From DATMER01 sp035556715 (GTDB lineage: Bacteria; Acidobacteriota; Thermoanaerobaculia; Multivoradales; UBA5704), in assembly GCA_035556715.1 (NCBI GenBank), contig DATMER010000029.1, positions 40,357 to 104,356 on the forward strand: DNA of 64,000 nt, given 5' to 3'. Shown in pieces: positions 34,357-42,878 of the stretch. Both the position numbers and the translations under genes were made by a program. Each line of letters starts with the position of its first letter. Position 1 is the stretch's first letter. The notes under the pieces were generated by a model, which had not been told where the DNA came from, ran no database searches, and worked only from the letters and a program-made list of their open reading frames with translations.

Positions 34357-34905
34357 GGAACCGGCTTGCTCCTTTCCCGTCCGGATGCAAGCCTTCCCTC
34401 TCCCGGTCCGGAGCCTTCCCGTCCATCCGCGGGCAACCCGCACCGGCTCGAGGACGAGCCCCGTCAGCTCGGGGACTCTCCGTCACGAGTTCCGAGGAAC
34501 GCCCCTCGTGCCGGTACTGTCTCAACCCGAATCAGTAGCGTCGCAACCCGGGAGGGGAGCGGTCCCCGTCCATTCAGCGACGATTTTCATCTCGGCGGGG
34601 ACTTTTCCACTCCAGATGGGGATCTCTCCATGCCGGCGGGGATCTTCCCGTCCAGATGGCGACGATCCCTTTCCAGACGGGGGCCGCTCCCGTCTGGATG
34701 GGGATGGCTCCCATTCAGGCGGCGACCACTCCCGTCGAGGTGGGGACGGCTCCCAGCCAGACGGGACTGCCCCTGTCCAGATGGGAAACACTCCCATCCC
34801 GGCGGGAGCGTCCCCCATCGGGATGCCAGCGTCGCATCTCGAGACGCGAGCGTCGCAACTCCAGGTCAGAACGACCCCCGCCCAGAGGGGGGACGTCCCC
34901 TTCAG
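34357..34905 (-). repeat. array A, copy 2 (inverted relative to copy 1)
   Basis: The reverse complement matches 6360-6916 from CTTCTGAA-GGGG through GGTTCCTCC. By eye identity is over 90%, with mostly single-base changes and a few 1-bp indels. Homology stops sharply on both sides, so the 0.55-kb block moved as a unit. No ORF-encoded transposase lies in either copy. Confidence 0.85.
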
Positions 34906-34950
34906 AGGGATCGAGCCCGAGGAAGAACCTTCGGGGTTCAAAGCATTGGG

Positions 34951-35000
34951 GGTGAAGACCCCCTCCTCGATCCTCCCGCGCTTCGCGGGAGGGGACGCCA
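34951..35000. repeat. dispersed CCCTCTCCC-type hairpin downstream of the radical SAM gene
   Basis: CCTCCCGC-GCTTC-GCGGGAGG folds as a hairpin just after the stop of the minus-strand radical SAM gene at 35005. Same family as 17588-17637. Possible transcription end. Confidence 0.5.
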
Positions 35001-35004
35001 TCGA

Positions 35005-36579
35005 CTAGCTTGCCTGGCGCATGAAGTGCCAGCGGAGGTCGCCTTCCATGGGGCGGAAGACCTCGGGACGGATCTTGGACTCGAAGCGCCGCAGGAGGGA
35101 GGACAGGTGCTCGCCGCGGGCCGCCAGCTCGAGGGCCTCGGCGGCGTCGCTCCCCGCCTTGCTGATGTAGGTCTGCCAGACCGCCTCGCGGATCGAGACC
35201 GAGCCCACCGAGACGTTCGGCAGCCGCGACACGCCCTTGTTGAGAAGGCTGATCTTCTCCTTCAAGCTGCGCTCGTCGTCCATGGGCTCGCGCTGCCAGG
35301 GGGTGTACGGCTTGGGCACCAGCACGCTCACACCCAGATGGACGTGCCCCACGATCCCCTTCGGGACGAGCTCTTCCAGCATCACCGCCCGGGCGCGGGC
35401 GCCCAGGTCCACGATGCCCTGGACGTCTTCCATCGTCTCCCCGGGCATCCCCAGGATGAAGTAGAGCTTCAGATTCGTGAAGCCGTGGCGGAAGATCAGG
35501 CGGATCTTCTGGAGCAGGAAGTCGTTCGTGATCGGCTTGCCCATCTTGACCCGCAGCTCGTCCGTTCCGGTCTCGGGGGCCAGGGTGATGGAGCGGTCGC
35601 CCGAGGCGTGGAGGGCGTCGAGCACTCCTTCGGTCACCGCGGGGATGCGGATCGAGGAGACCGCGGTGCGGAAGCCGAGGCCGTTGGCCTCGCGCAGAAT
35701 CTTCTCGATGTCCGGATGGTCGCCCACGGCCGTGGCCACGAAGCCGAGCTGATCGGTCACCGGGCGCGCCCGCTCCAGCGAAGCCAGGATGTACTCGGTG
35801 GGGTGCCAGCGGAACTTTCCCATGCCGAAGGTCGCCCAGCAGTACCGGCACTTCTCCGGGCAGCCGCGGGACATCTCGACCAGGAACTTCTCCGAGAACT
35901 CCGTCCGCGGGGTGACGATGGCGGTGGTGGGCAGGAAGCCGGGCTCCTTCATCTGGGCCTCGGTCAGTTCCAGCTTGTTGAGCTTGGAAAGCTCTTCCCC
36001 CTCCTGCTCCGGCTGATGGAAGGCGGGGACGTAGAAGCCGTCCTGCGCCGCCAGCCTCTCGATCACCGCGTCCCGTCCGTCCTCTTCTTCGAGAGCGGAG
36101 AGCAGCGGCGGCAGACAGTTTTCGGCCGCGCCGATGGCGAAGACGTCCACGAACTCCGCCATGGGGAGCGGGTTGATCGAGGCGCAGGAGCCGCCCATGA
36201 CGATCACGGGGTCCCAGGGCCGGCGGTCGCTCCGGCGCAGGGGGATCCGCGCGCGGTCGAGCATCTGGAGGAGGTTGACGTAGTCCTGCTCGAAGGAGAC
36301 GGAGAAGGCGATGCAGCCGAAGTCGTCGATCGGGCGCCGGGTCTCCACGGAGAGAGGCATGCCCTGGCCGTCGGTGAAGAAGCGCTCGCAGCTCCACTCG
36401 GGCCGGCGGTGGACCAGCTCGTAGAGGCGCTGGAACCCCAAGCTCGACATGGCCACGTGGTAGGTGTTCGCGTAGGCAATGGCCAGGCGGTACGTCCCAT
36501 GCGGGGAGAACTTCTCCACCGGCCGCTCGTCGGCGGCAAAGGGGGACCAGTCGTGGGCTTGGTGCTTCGGCTTCTTCAT
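35005..36579 (-). CDS. B12-binding-like radical SAM protein
   Basis: A 524-residue protein of the uncharacterised radical SAM family with an N-terminal cobalamin-binding-like domain. The N-terminal part (about 20-215) contains SIAFSVSFEQDYVN-like sequence, DPVIVMGGSCASINPLPMAEF and FAIGAAEN; the [4Fe-4S] motif is C-x3-C-x2-C in GCPEKCRYCW (about 243-252), followed by a TIM-barrel (TAVSSIRIPAVTEGV, TLAPETGTDELR, LKLYFILGMPGETMEDV). Related proteins are widely conserved next to a partner of unknown function that I do not see here. Substrate unknown. ATG start at 36579. Confidence 0.88.
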   Translation of the reverse strand: MKKPKHQAHDWSPFAADERPVEKFSPHGTYRLAIAYANTYHVAMSSLGFQRLYELVHRRPEWSCERFFTDGQGMPLSVETRRPIDDFGCIAFSVSFEQDYVNLLQMLDRARIPLRRSDRRPWDPVIVMGGSCASINPLPMAEFVDVFAIGAAENCLPPLLSALEEEDGRDAVIERLAAQDGFYVPAFHQPEQEGEELSKLNKLELTEAQMKEPGFLPTTAIVTPRTEFSEKFLVEMSRGCPEKCRYCWATFGMGKFRWHPTEYILASLERARPVTDQLGFVATAVGDHPDIEKILREANGLGFRTAVSSIRIPAVTEGVLDALHASGDRSITLAPETGTDELRVKMGKPITNDFLLQKIRLIFRHGFTNLKLYFILGMPGETMEDVQGIVDLGARARAVMLEELVPKGIVGHVHLGVSVLVPKPYTPWQREPMDDERSLKEKISLLNKGVSRLPNVSVGSVSIREAVWQTYISKAGSDAAEALELAARGEHLSSLLRRFESKIRPEVFRPMEGDLRWHFMRQAS

Positions 36580-36592
36580 TTCAAGGGGATTG

Positions 36593-36632
36593 TACGGGAC
36601 TCACCAAGGGACTCACCGCGGAGCTCACCTGG
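36593..36632. repeat. short tandem GGGACTCACC repeats
   Basis: GGGACTCACCAA, GGGACTCACCGC and GGAGCTCACCTG follow in tandem (about 12-bp period) between the radical SAM start and the YceI stop. Confidence 0.5.
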
Positions 36633-37194
36633 AAAGGCGTCCGGAGGCCTTGATTTCGACCCTGACCTCCTTGGCGACCCGCAATAAGAAGAAACTCGGA
36701 TCGGGCAGCCCCCATTCCATGTAACGGAGGGTGGTGAAGCCCGAGGCCGTGACCTGGTCGCCGTCCACGATGGCGGTGGCGGGCAGGGCAAGGGGCCGGC
36801 GGGTGCCGTGCCAGTCGAGCGTGCCGTGGAGCTGGAGGTCGCTGCGGCCGCCCTGGTTGACGGTGCCGCTGATCCGCTCGAGGTTGAAGGTGATGTCGGG
36901 GAAGCGGCGGCTCTCCAGGACCTTCGCGTGCATCTTGCGGTCGCGCCGGCCGTTGCCGGTCTCCGCGCTGGTGGCGTCGAGCAGCACCCACCCCTCGGCG
37001 GCGCCGGTGTCCGGATCGAACCGGATCGTCCCCTCCTTGGCCTGGAGCGTTCCCCGGACCGTGTGGAGGGTGGCCCCGAAAGTGAACTGGATCGTGGTGT
37101 TCGCCGGATCGAGCTGGAAAGTCAGCATCTCCGCAGAAAGAGGGAGGGCGAGCGAGAGGGCGAGGGCAAAGCAGACAGATTTGAGCCGGACCAT
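36625..37194 (-). CDS. YceI family periplasmic lipid-binding protein
   Basis: A 189-residue exported lipocalin-like protein. Signal peptide 1-21 (SVCFALALSLALPLSA), then the YceI beta-barrel: FQLDPANTTIQFTFGATLHTVRG, GWVLLDATSAETGNGRRDRKMHAKVLESRRFPDITF and the C-terminal LRYMEWGLPDPSFFLLRVAKEV. The family binds isoprenoid or amphiphilic lipids, which would suit the adjacent phenolic-lipid cluster, but they are not coupled (83 bp apart). The ATG is preceded by GAGGTCC. Confidence 0.92.
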   Translation of the reverse strand: MVRLKSVCFALALSLALPLSAEMLTFQLDPANTTIQFTFGATLHTVRGTLQAKEGTIRFDPDTGAAEGWVLLDATSAETGNGRRDRKMHAKVLESRRFPDITFNLERISGTVNQGGRSDLQLHGTLDWHGTRRPLALPATAIVDGDQVTASGFTTLRYMEWGLPDPSFFLLRVAKEVRVEIKASGRLSR

Positions 37195-37277
37195 GCGAGG
37201 ACCTCCTTCAATTCAAACAATTCAAACGAAAGACAGAGACTACACAGAGAGTATGTGCAAAAACAGGGCCGAATGGT

Positions 37278-38393
37278 TCAAGCCGCGACCAGACGCCAGG
37301 CGAGCTTGAGGGCACCGTCGATGCCCAGGCGGCGGGGAGGAAGGGTGCGGCCGTGGATGCCGAGGAGGCGGGAGAAGAGCGCGGGCTCGGCGGCCAGGGC
37401 CCGGAGCGCGCGGCGGCGCAGGTTGGGGCGCCGCTCCAAGCCGAGCACCAGGGAAGTCATGAAATCGGGCAGCCGGGCGATCCGGCGATGGGCGGCGGCA
37501 TAGAGGGAGAGGTCCCCCGCGAGCAGCGCGTCCACCAGGGCCGCGGACTGGTGCAGGGCCACGGCCATGCCCTCGCCGGTGATGGCATCCAGATAGCCGG
37601 AGGCATCCCCCACCAGGGCCATATTGCCCCGATATACCGCCAGCACTTTCTGATGAAGCGGACCGGCCCCGCGGTCCCGCGAGCCGATGGGGGCTCCCGT
37701 GAGACGGTCCCTCAGAGCTGGGAGGCGATCGAGAAGGTCATCGAAATCTGTCTTCTTGCCGGGGCCATCGCTCCAGAGCATCGCGATCCCGATCTCGTCC
37801 GGGGCCACCGGAGTGACATACGCCTCGCAGCCCGGTCCCCAATGGACCTCCACCAGGTCGGTCCAGGGCGCCATCGAGTAGTGGCGGCGGACGCCGAAGC
37901 GCCGGAGCGGTCCCGGTCCCCCCTCCAGACCGGCCCACTTCCGGACGCGGGAGAGGAGACCGTCGGCGCCGACGATCCACTTTGCACGGAACGTCCCCTG
38001 GTCCGTGATGACGCCGTCGCCGATCCCCTGGACGGAGACACCCCAGAGCAGCTCGACCCCGGTCTCCTGGGCACGGCGGACCAGGGTCTCGTGGAGCTGG
38101 ACGCGCCGCACGCCGAGCCCTCCGGCCTGGGGAAAGATGCCGTCCGCGACGAGGTCGCCGTCCACATAGCGGATGCCCCGGAAGGGGAGACCTTCCGGCC
38201 CCGTGGTGAGATCAATTCCGATCTCCCGGAGGCGGGCCACGGCGTCGGGCATCAGGCCTTCCCCACAAGCTTTGTCGATCGGAGGATGGAAGCGGTCCAG
38301 GACGGTGGCTTCGAGGCCGGCGAGCCGGGCGCGGATGGCAGTGGCGAGACCGGCGGGACCGCCGCCGATGACGAGGAGGTCGCTGGCCCTCAC
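37278..38393 (-). CDS. FAD-dependent oxidoreductase (geranylgeranyl reductase/hydroxylase type)
   Basis: A 371-residue flavoprotein: FAD motif LLVIGGGPAGLATAIRARLAGLEATVLDR (residues 6-34), WIVGADGLLSRVR (about 140), and GDASGYLDAITGEGMAVAL (about 280). Such enzymes reduce isoprenoid chains or hydroxylate aromatic rings. In the context of a type III PKS and a methyltransferase it parallels the FAD hydroxylase that oxidises alkylresorcinols to quinones in known phenolic-lipid clusters. The GTG start at 38393 lies at the very edge of a dispersed repeat, so the repeat provides the translation initiation region. Confidence 0.85.
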   Translation of the reverse strand: MRASDLLVIGGGPAGLATAIRARLAGLEATVLDRFHPPIDKACGEGLMPDAVARLREIGIDLTTGPEGLPFRGIRYVDGDLVADGIFPQAGGLGVRRVQLHETLVRRAQETGVELLWGVSVQGIGDGVITDQGTFRAKWIVGADGLLSRVRKWAGLEGGPGPLRRFGVRRHYSMAPWTDLVEVHWGPGCEAYVTPVAPDEIGIAMLWSDGPGKKTDFDDLLDRLPALRDRLTGAPIGSRDRGAGPLHQKVLAVYRGNMALVGDASGYLDAITGEGMAVALHQSAALVDALLAGDLSLYAAAHRRIARLPDFMTSLVLGLERRPNLRRRALRALAAEPALFSRLLGIHGRTLPPRRLGIDGALKLAWRLVAA

Positions 38394-38624
38394 CCCCGGC
38401 CCCTCTCCCGGCCGCCCACCGGACCCCCGGGAGAGGGGAGGGTGCGACGTCCAGCTTTGTTCCCATCCTTCTCCGCCCCGTCCTTGCTGTCCTTGTCGTC
38501 CTTTGTGTCCTTTAAGCCGGAGCCACTGTCGGAGAGAAAGCTGCCGGAGTCGCCTCCCCCTCTCCCGGGGGTCCGGGTGGGCGATAGGCCGGCCGAAGGC
38601 CGGTGAGGGCCGGGGGGTGAGGGC
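38391..38624. repeat. composite dispersed repeat between cluster genes
   Basis: Two CCCTCTCCC hairpin elements (about 38391-38440 and 38560-38624) flank a TCCTTGCTGTCCTTGTCGTCC tract (about 38460-38515). They lie between the oxidoreductase start and the acyl-AMP ligase stop. See also 29281-29404. Confidence 0.7.
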
Positions 38625-40370
38625 TCAGTCATCGCGGCTCCACCGGAATCGCGCGTAAGCCAGTCCCGAGCGGGCCATGGCTCCGGCCAGGCGCAGAGAG
38701 GTGACGGGATCGGGAGGCGACAGCTCGCCGGAGAGCCAGAGGCGGAGCGCCTCCTGCCGCCGGAGCTTGCCCGAGGAGGTGCGGGGCAGTGTCCCGGGCT
38801 CCAGCACGACGACCTCGTCCACGGCGAGACCGGCCGTCCCGAGCACGGCCTCGCGGCAGGCTTCGGGAAGCGCCTCGATCTCCGAAGAGGATGCCTGACG
38901 CGAAGCCTCGATGAGAAGGACAAGCCTCTCTCCTTCAGCTTCTTCCGGCAGCCAGCTCGCCGCCACCGCGCAGCCGGTTCTCACCCCGGGCACTCCATCC
39001 ACGGCGCGCTCGATCTCCTCGGGCGGGTGGTTCCTCCCGCGGAGGATGACGACGTCCTTGGCCCGTCCGGTCAGGTAGAGCTCTCCGCCCCGGAGGAAGC
39101 CCAGGTCGCCGGTGTCGAGCCAGCCGTTGCGCAGAGCCCGGGCGGTGGCCTCGGGCGCTCCCAGGTAACCCTCCATCAGCGAGGGACCCTGGATCCAGAC
39201 CCGGCCGACCCGGCCCGGAGGAAGCCCGAGGCCGTCCTCGTCCCGGATCTCCAGGTAGAACCCGGGCAGCGGCCGGCCCACCGAGACGATCTCGCGGCCG
39301 TCCTCCACCTCCATTGCGAGGCCTTCCCGGGACAGCCCCTCGCGGTCCACCCGCACGGAGTGGAAGGGGCGTTCCAGGCTGGAGAAGGTCACGGCGAGAG
39401 CGGCTTCCGAGAGCCCGTAGACCGGAGTGAGGGCCTCGGGCCGGAAACCCCAGCGGGCGAAACGCTCGCAGAAGGCGCGGAGCACCGAGGGAGCGACGGC
39501 CTCGGCGCCGTTGAGCGCGGTCCTCCAGCCGGAGAGGTCCACCCCTTCCATCTCGGCGTCCGAGATCCGGGTGAGGCAGAGCCCGTAGCCGAAGTTCGGG
39601 GCCGGCGAGATCGTCCCCCGCCAGCGGGAGAGGGCGCGCAGCCAGAGGGCCGGACGGGCCACGAACAGCTCCGGGCCGAGCAGCGTCAGCGAAGCGTCCC
39701 GGGCCAGGGCGGGGAAGACGCAGCCGATCAGGCCCATGTCGTGGTAGAGGGGGAGCCAGGAGACACAGCTATGGCGGAGCTCGTCCGTATCCTGCCAGAG
39801 GCCGTTCAGGACCTCGGTCTGGGCGACCAGGGCGCGATGGCTGAGCGCCACCGGCTTGGGGTCTACCGTGGTGCCGGAGGAGAACTGGACCAGGGCGAGG
39901 TCGGAGGGAGAGACCCGGACCGCCTCGCCTCCCGGCCGGCGGACCTCCTCCACGGTGCGGCAGCCCAGCGGGGGGCGGGCGGCGGCCACGGCCTCTCCGA
40001 GGATGCGGCGCACCCGGGTGTCGGCCAGGACCACCCGGGCGCGGGTGACCTCCAGCATGCGGGCCGTGCGGCGGAAGTATTCGTCGAGCCGGCCGAGCCG
40101 GACCGGAGGGTAGAGGGGCACCGGCACCGCCCCGGCCAGAAGGGTGCCGAAGAAGGCCTCGAAGAACTCCGGTCCGGTGGGGAAGACCAGGGCCACCCGC
40201 TCGCCGTGCTCGATCCCGAGCTCGCGCAGCCCTCCGCAGACGGCGAGCGCCCGCTCGCGGACCTCGGCCCATCCGACCCAGCGGTCCCGCTCGGCGCGAT
40301 CCACGAAGCGGAGCCCGCCCTCGGGATGGCGGCCGGCGCGCTCCAAGTAGTCGAGTAGAGTTTCAGCCAC
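38625..40370 (-). CDS. fatty acyl-AMP ligase (FAAL)
   Basis: A 581-residue adenylate-forming enzyme that activates a fatty acid as acyl-AMP and loads it on an ACP. Core motifs: VQFSSGTTVDPKPVALSH (about 157-174), YGLSEAALAVTF (about 325), WLDTGDLGFLRGGELYLTGRAKDVVILRG (about 415-445). No CoA-ligase-type features are needed because a stand-alone ACP lies directly upstream. Start GTG 40370 (GGAGAAA 7 nt upstream) overlaps the ACP stop; an upstream TTG at 40394 is less likely. Likely supplies the starter acyl chain to the type III PKS. Confidence 0.9.
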   Translation of the reverse strand: MAETLLDYLERAGRHPEGGLRFVDRAERDRWVGWAEVRERALAVCGGLRELGIEHGERVALVFPTGPEFFEAFFGTLLAGAVPVPLYPPVRLGRLDEYFRRTARMLEVTRARVVLADTRVRRILGEAVAAARPPLGCRTVEEVRRPGGEAVRVSPSDLALVQFSSGTTVDPKPVALSHRALVAQTEVLNGLWQDTDELRHSCVSWLPLYHDMGLIGCVFPALARDASLTLLGPELFVARPALWLRALSRWRGTISPAPNFGYGLCLTRISDAEMEGVDLSGWRTALNGAEAVAPSVLRAFCERFARWGFRPEALTPVYGLSEAALAVTFSSLERPFHSVRVDREGLSREGLAMEVEDGREIVSVGRPLPGFYLEIRDEDGLGLPPGRVGRVWIQGPSLMEGYLGAPEATARALRNGWLDTGDLGFLRGGELYLTGRAKDVVILRGRNHPPEEIERAVDGVPGVRTGCAVAASWLPEEAEGERLVLLIEASRQASSSEIEALPEACREAVLGTAGLAVDEVVVLEPGTLPRTSSGKLRRQEALRLWLSGELSPPDPVTSLRLAGAMARSGLAYARFRWSRDD

Positions 40371-40617
40371 CGAGCTTTCTCCGGACGATGGCAACGAGGT
40401 CGCCCACGGTCTGGATGCCGGCCTCGTCCGCTTCGTCGAGGAGGACCCGGAAGCGATTCTCCACCTCGGCCGCCAGGGTCAACAGCCGGACCGAATCGAG
40501 CCGCAGATCCTCGACGAGGCGCATCTCGGGAGTGAGAGGACCCTCCCATCCGAGGTGCTCCTGCGCCACCTGCGCGATGCCGTCCAGAATTTTCGCGTCG
40601 AAGATCGCGTCGATCAT
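40363..40617 (-). CDS. acyl carrier protein
   Basis: An 84-residue carrier. LRLDSVRLLTLAAEVE (about 40-55) carries the phosphopantetheine Ser in the DSxxL-like motif (DSVRL rather than the usual DSLxx). It overlaps both neighbours (the FAAL by 8 bp, the methyltransferase by 4 bp), so it is translated with them and is the likely acceptor of the fatty acyl group. Confidence 0.9.
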   Translation of the reverse strand: MIDAIFDAKILDGIAQVAQEHLGWEGPLTPEMRLVEDLRLDSVRLLTLAAEVENRFRVLLDEADEAGIQTVGDLVAIVRRKLGG

Positions 40618-41186
40618 CGTCCACCTGGAATGAGGCGCGGCCTGTCGGAGAACACCGCGTCGTAGTCAGTCAAACGGGACAATCCCTCCTCCTCGGCTCG
40701 GATCCGGACCCGCAACAGGATGCCATCCAGCAAGCTGAATACCAGCGCGGTCAGCCAAGCGGTGTGCACCAGGGGCAGGGAGACGATCTCCAGGACGACC
40801 GCCAGGTAGTTCGGATGCCGCAGCCAACGGTAGGGGCCGCCGGTGATCGGGGGTACCCCTGGCAAGCAGACGATGCGGGTGGTCCAGCGCTCCCCCAGCG
40901 TGGAGATGACCCAGTACCGCAGAGCGAACGCCCCCAGGAACAGAGCCAGGGAGACGGCAGCGAGCCAGGGAATGAACGGCCGGCCGAGCAGCCAGACCTC
41001 CAGAGGGCAGGAGATCAGCCAGGCCGTGTGAAGGGCGACCATCCAGGGATAGTGGCCGGGAGCGACCTCGATCCCCCCGCGGGCCAGGAGCAGCCGCCGG
41101 TTGCGGTTCGCGATCCGCAGCTCCAGCAGCCGGCCCACCGCGGCCAGAACCACCAGCGCGGTGTAGAGGACGCGGGTGTCGATCAT
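40614..41186 (-). CDS. isoprenylcysteine carboxylmethyltransferase-like membrane methyltransferase
   Basis: A 190-residue integral membrane methyltransferase with four to five helices. The SAM-binding signature of the ICMT-like family is at GPYRWLRHPNYLAVVLEIVSLPLVHTAW (about 117-145). In type III PKS phenolic-lipid clusters homologues O-methylate the resorcinol ring; the same role is inferred here. Sits between the PKS and ACP genes in the same orientation. Confidence 0.9.
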   Translation of the reverse strand: MIDTRVLYTALVVLAAVGRLLELRIANRNRRLLLARGGIEVAPGHYPWMVALHTAWLISCPLEVWLLGRPFIPWLAAVSLALFLGAFALRYWVISTLGERWTTRIVCLPGVPPITGGPYRWLRHPNYLAVVLEIVSLPLVHTAWLTALVFSLLDGILLRVRIRAEEEGLSRLTDYDAVFSDRPRLIPGGR

Positions 41187-41202
41187 GAGACCCTTTACCA
41201 GC

Positions 41203-42252
41203 TTACCAGCGGAGCAGTACCAGCTCCGAGCAGAAGCCCGGCCCCATGGCCGTGATCATGCCCCAGCTCCCGGGCTCCGGTCGATGGTTCTCCAGGGTGT
41301 CGGCCAGGACCAGCAGGACCGAGGTGGAGGAGAGGTTCCCCACCTCCTGGAGACAGCGCCAAGTCACGTCGAGCGCGCCTTCGGGGAGCTCCAGCGACTC
41401 CTGCATGGCTTCCAGCACCTTGGGGCCGCCCGGGTGGCAGACCCAGGAGGAGATGTCGGCGCGGGTGAGGCCGTGCTCGGACAGGAAGGCGTCCACGTCC
41501 CGCCGCAGGAAGTCGTAGACCACTTTGGGGACGTCGGCCGAGAGCACGATCTTGAAGCCGTCCTGTGTGATGTCCCAGCCCATGACCCGCTCCGAGTCGG
41601 GATAGAAGATCGAGCGGGTCGCGACGATTTCGGGACCGTCCGCGGGGCGGCCGTCCCCCACCACCATCGCGGCGGCGGCGCCATCGCCGAACAGGCCGGT
41701 GGCGATCAGGTTGGGGATGGAGAGGTCCTCCGACTGGAGGGTCAAGGAGCAAAGCTCCACGGAGAGGAGGACCGCCACCTGGTCCGGCCAGGCACGGACG
41801 TAGTCGGCCGCCCGGGCAATGCCAGCCGCGCCGGCCACGCAGCCCAAGCCGAAGATCGGCATCCGCTTGACGCCCGGCGGCAGGCCCAGACGGTTCATGA
41901 GGCGGGCGTCGATCGAAGGGGTGGCCACACCGGTGACCGTGACGAAGATCAGGGCGGCGACGTCCGCCGTGGAGAGGCCGGCCCGGGAGAGTCCGTCGAG
42001 CACGGCCTCGCCGCCGATCTCCTGGGCGACCCGGATCCAGGCGTCGTTCGCCTGGCCCCAGGTGGTGAGCCGGTCGTACTCCTCGATGGGCAAGGCCAGG
42101 TGGCGGCCGCCGACCAGGACATTGCGGTGCAGCCGCTCCAGCCGGTCGAGGTTGAAGTAGCGATCCGCCCAGCGTCGTTGCAAAGCGGCGAGCAGGGTCT
42201 CCTGGTCATAGTAGTGAGGCGGAAGCGCCCGCCCGACAGCAGCGATCTTCAA
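41203..42252 (-). CDS. type III polyketide synthase
   Basis: A 349-residue chalcone/stilbene-synthase-like enzyme that extends an acyl starter with malonyl-CoA and cyclises the product. The triad is visible: Cys in PIFGLGCVAGAAG (about 139), His in SSWVCHPGGPKVL (about 268) and Asn in EVGNLSSTSVLLVL (about 305). Length is slightly short of plant enzymes but normal for bacterial members. With FAAL, ACP, ICMT-like methyltransferase and FAD oxidoreductase downstream it likely makes alkylresorcinol- or alkylpyrone-type lipids. Confidence 0.95.
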   Translation of the reverse strand: MKIAAVGRALPPHYYDQETLLAALQRRWADRYFNLDRLERLHRNVLVGGRHLALPIEEYDRLTTWGQANDAWIRVAQEIGGEAVLDGLSRAGLSTADVAALIFVTVTGVATPSIDARLMNRLGLPPGVKRMPIFGLGCVAGAAGIARAADYVRAWPDQVAVLLSVELCSLTLQSEDLSIPNLIATGLFGDGAAAAMVVGDGRPADGPEIVATRSIFYPDSERVMGWDITQDGFKIVLSADVPKVVYDFLRRDVDAFLSEHGLTRADISSWVCHPGGPKVLEAMQESLELPEGALDVTWRCLQEVGNLSSTSVLLVLADTLENHRPEPGSWGMITAMGPGFCSELVLLRW

Positions 42253-42255
42253 CGT

Positions 42256-42828
42256 CTAACCTTCTTCCAGGCGGTCACCGGCCGGCGGCGGAAGGGGCTC
42301 CTCCACCGTCTCCACCCGCGGGGGCTCGACCTCCTGGGGCTGCCGGAACGGAACCGGCTCGGGCGGTGGCAGGGTTTCCTGGCCCGTTTCGTGGCCCGTT
42401 TCGCTTCCAATACCCAGGGCCGCGGCCACCCCTCCCAGCAGCAACCCACAGAGAGAGTAGAGAATCCACCAGGAGAACGCGAGCGACCACCACGGGCTCG
42501 GCGGCAGGCCCGAGGTTCCCACCACCGTCACCACGAGGAGGGGACCCCGGAACACCCAGGCGATCCAGCCGGTGAGCAGCCCAGACATCCACCCCCAGCT
42601 TCGGCCGTGAATGAGCAGGAAGAGCGCGGCCAGGCCGAGGGCCTCCAGCCCCCAGGTGGCCAGCCGCACGTATCCCGGCAGATCGACCGCGCCGGAAGGC
42701 GCGAGCAGGGACGGGTCCACCTCCAGGCCCAGCATGTCCACGGCGAAGTGGAACAGGCCCATGGTGAGGATCAGGAGAGGGAGGGCGAAGAGGAGAAAGC
42801 GTCTCAAGGGAGACCGATCATAGCGCAA
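42256..42828 (-). CDS. membrane protein preceding the type III PKS
   Basis: A 190-residue protein with four hydrophobic segments (about 8-28, 47-70, 78-100, 108-130) and a C-terminal Pro/Glu-rich tail. No family recognised. It ends 3 bp before the PKS start, so it probably leads the cluster operon. Start is a TTG (42828 or 42807), each without a good RBS. Divergent from the ArsM-cluster gene with 50 bp between. Confidence 0.6.
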   Translation of the reverse strand: MRYDRSPLRRFLLFALPLLILTMGLFHFAVDMLGLEVDPSLLAPSGAVDLPGYVRLATWGLEALGLAALFLLIHGRSWGWMSGLLTGWIAWVFRGPLLVVTVVGTSGLPPSPWWSLAFSWWILYSLCGLLLGGVAAALGIGSETGHETGQETLPPPEPVPFRQPQEVEPPRVETVEEPLPPPAGDRLEEG

Positions 42829-42878
42829 GGGCCGAAAGACATCCGATCCGGCCTGAAGGGCGTATACACTCTTGAAGC

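Noticed and set aside
34366..36687. 773-codon plus-strand open frame
   Set aside because: It runs through array A copy 2 and antisense to the radical SAM gene; no protein family is visible.
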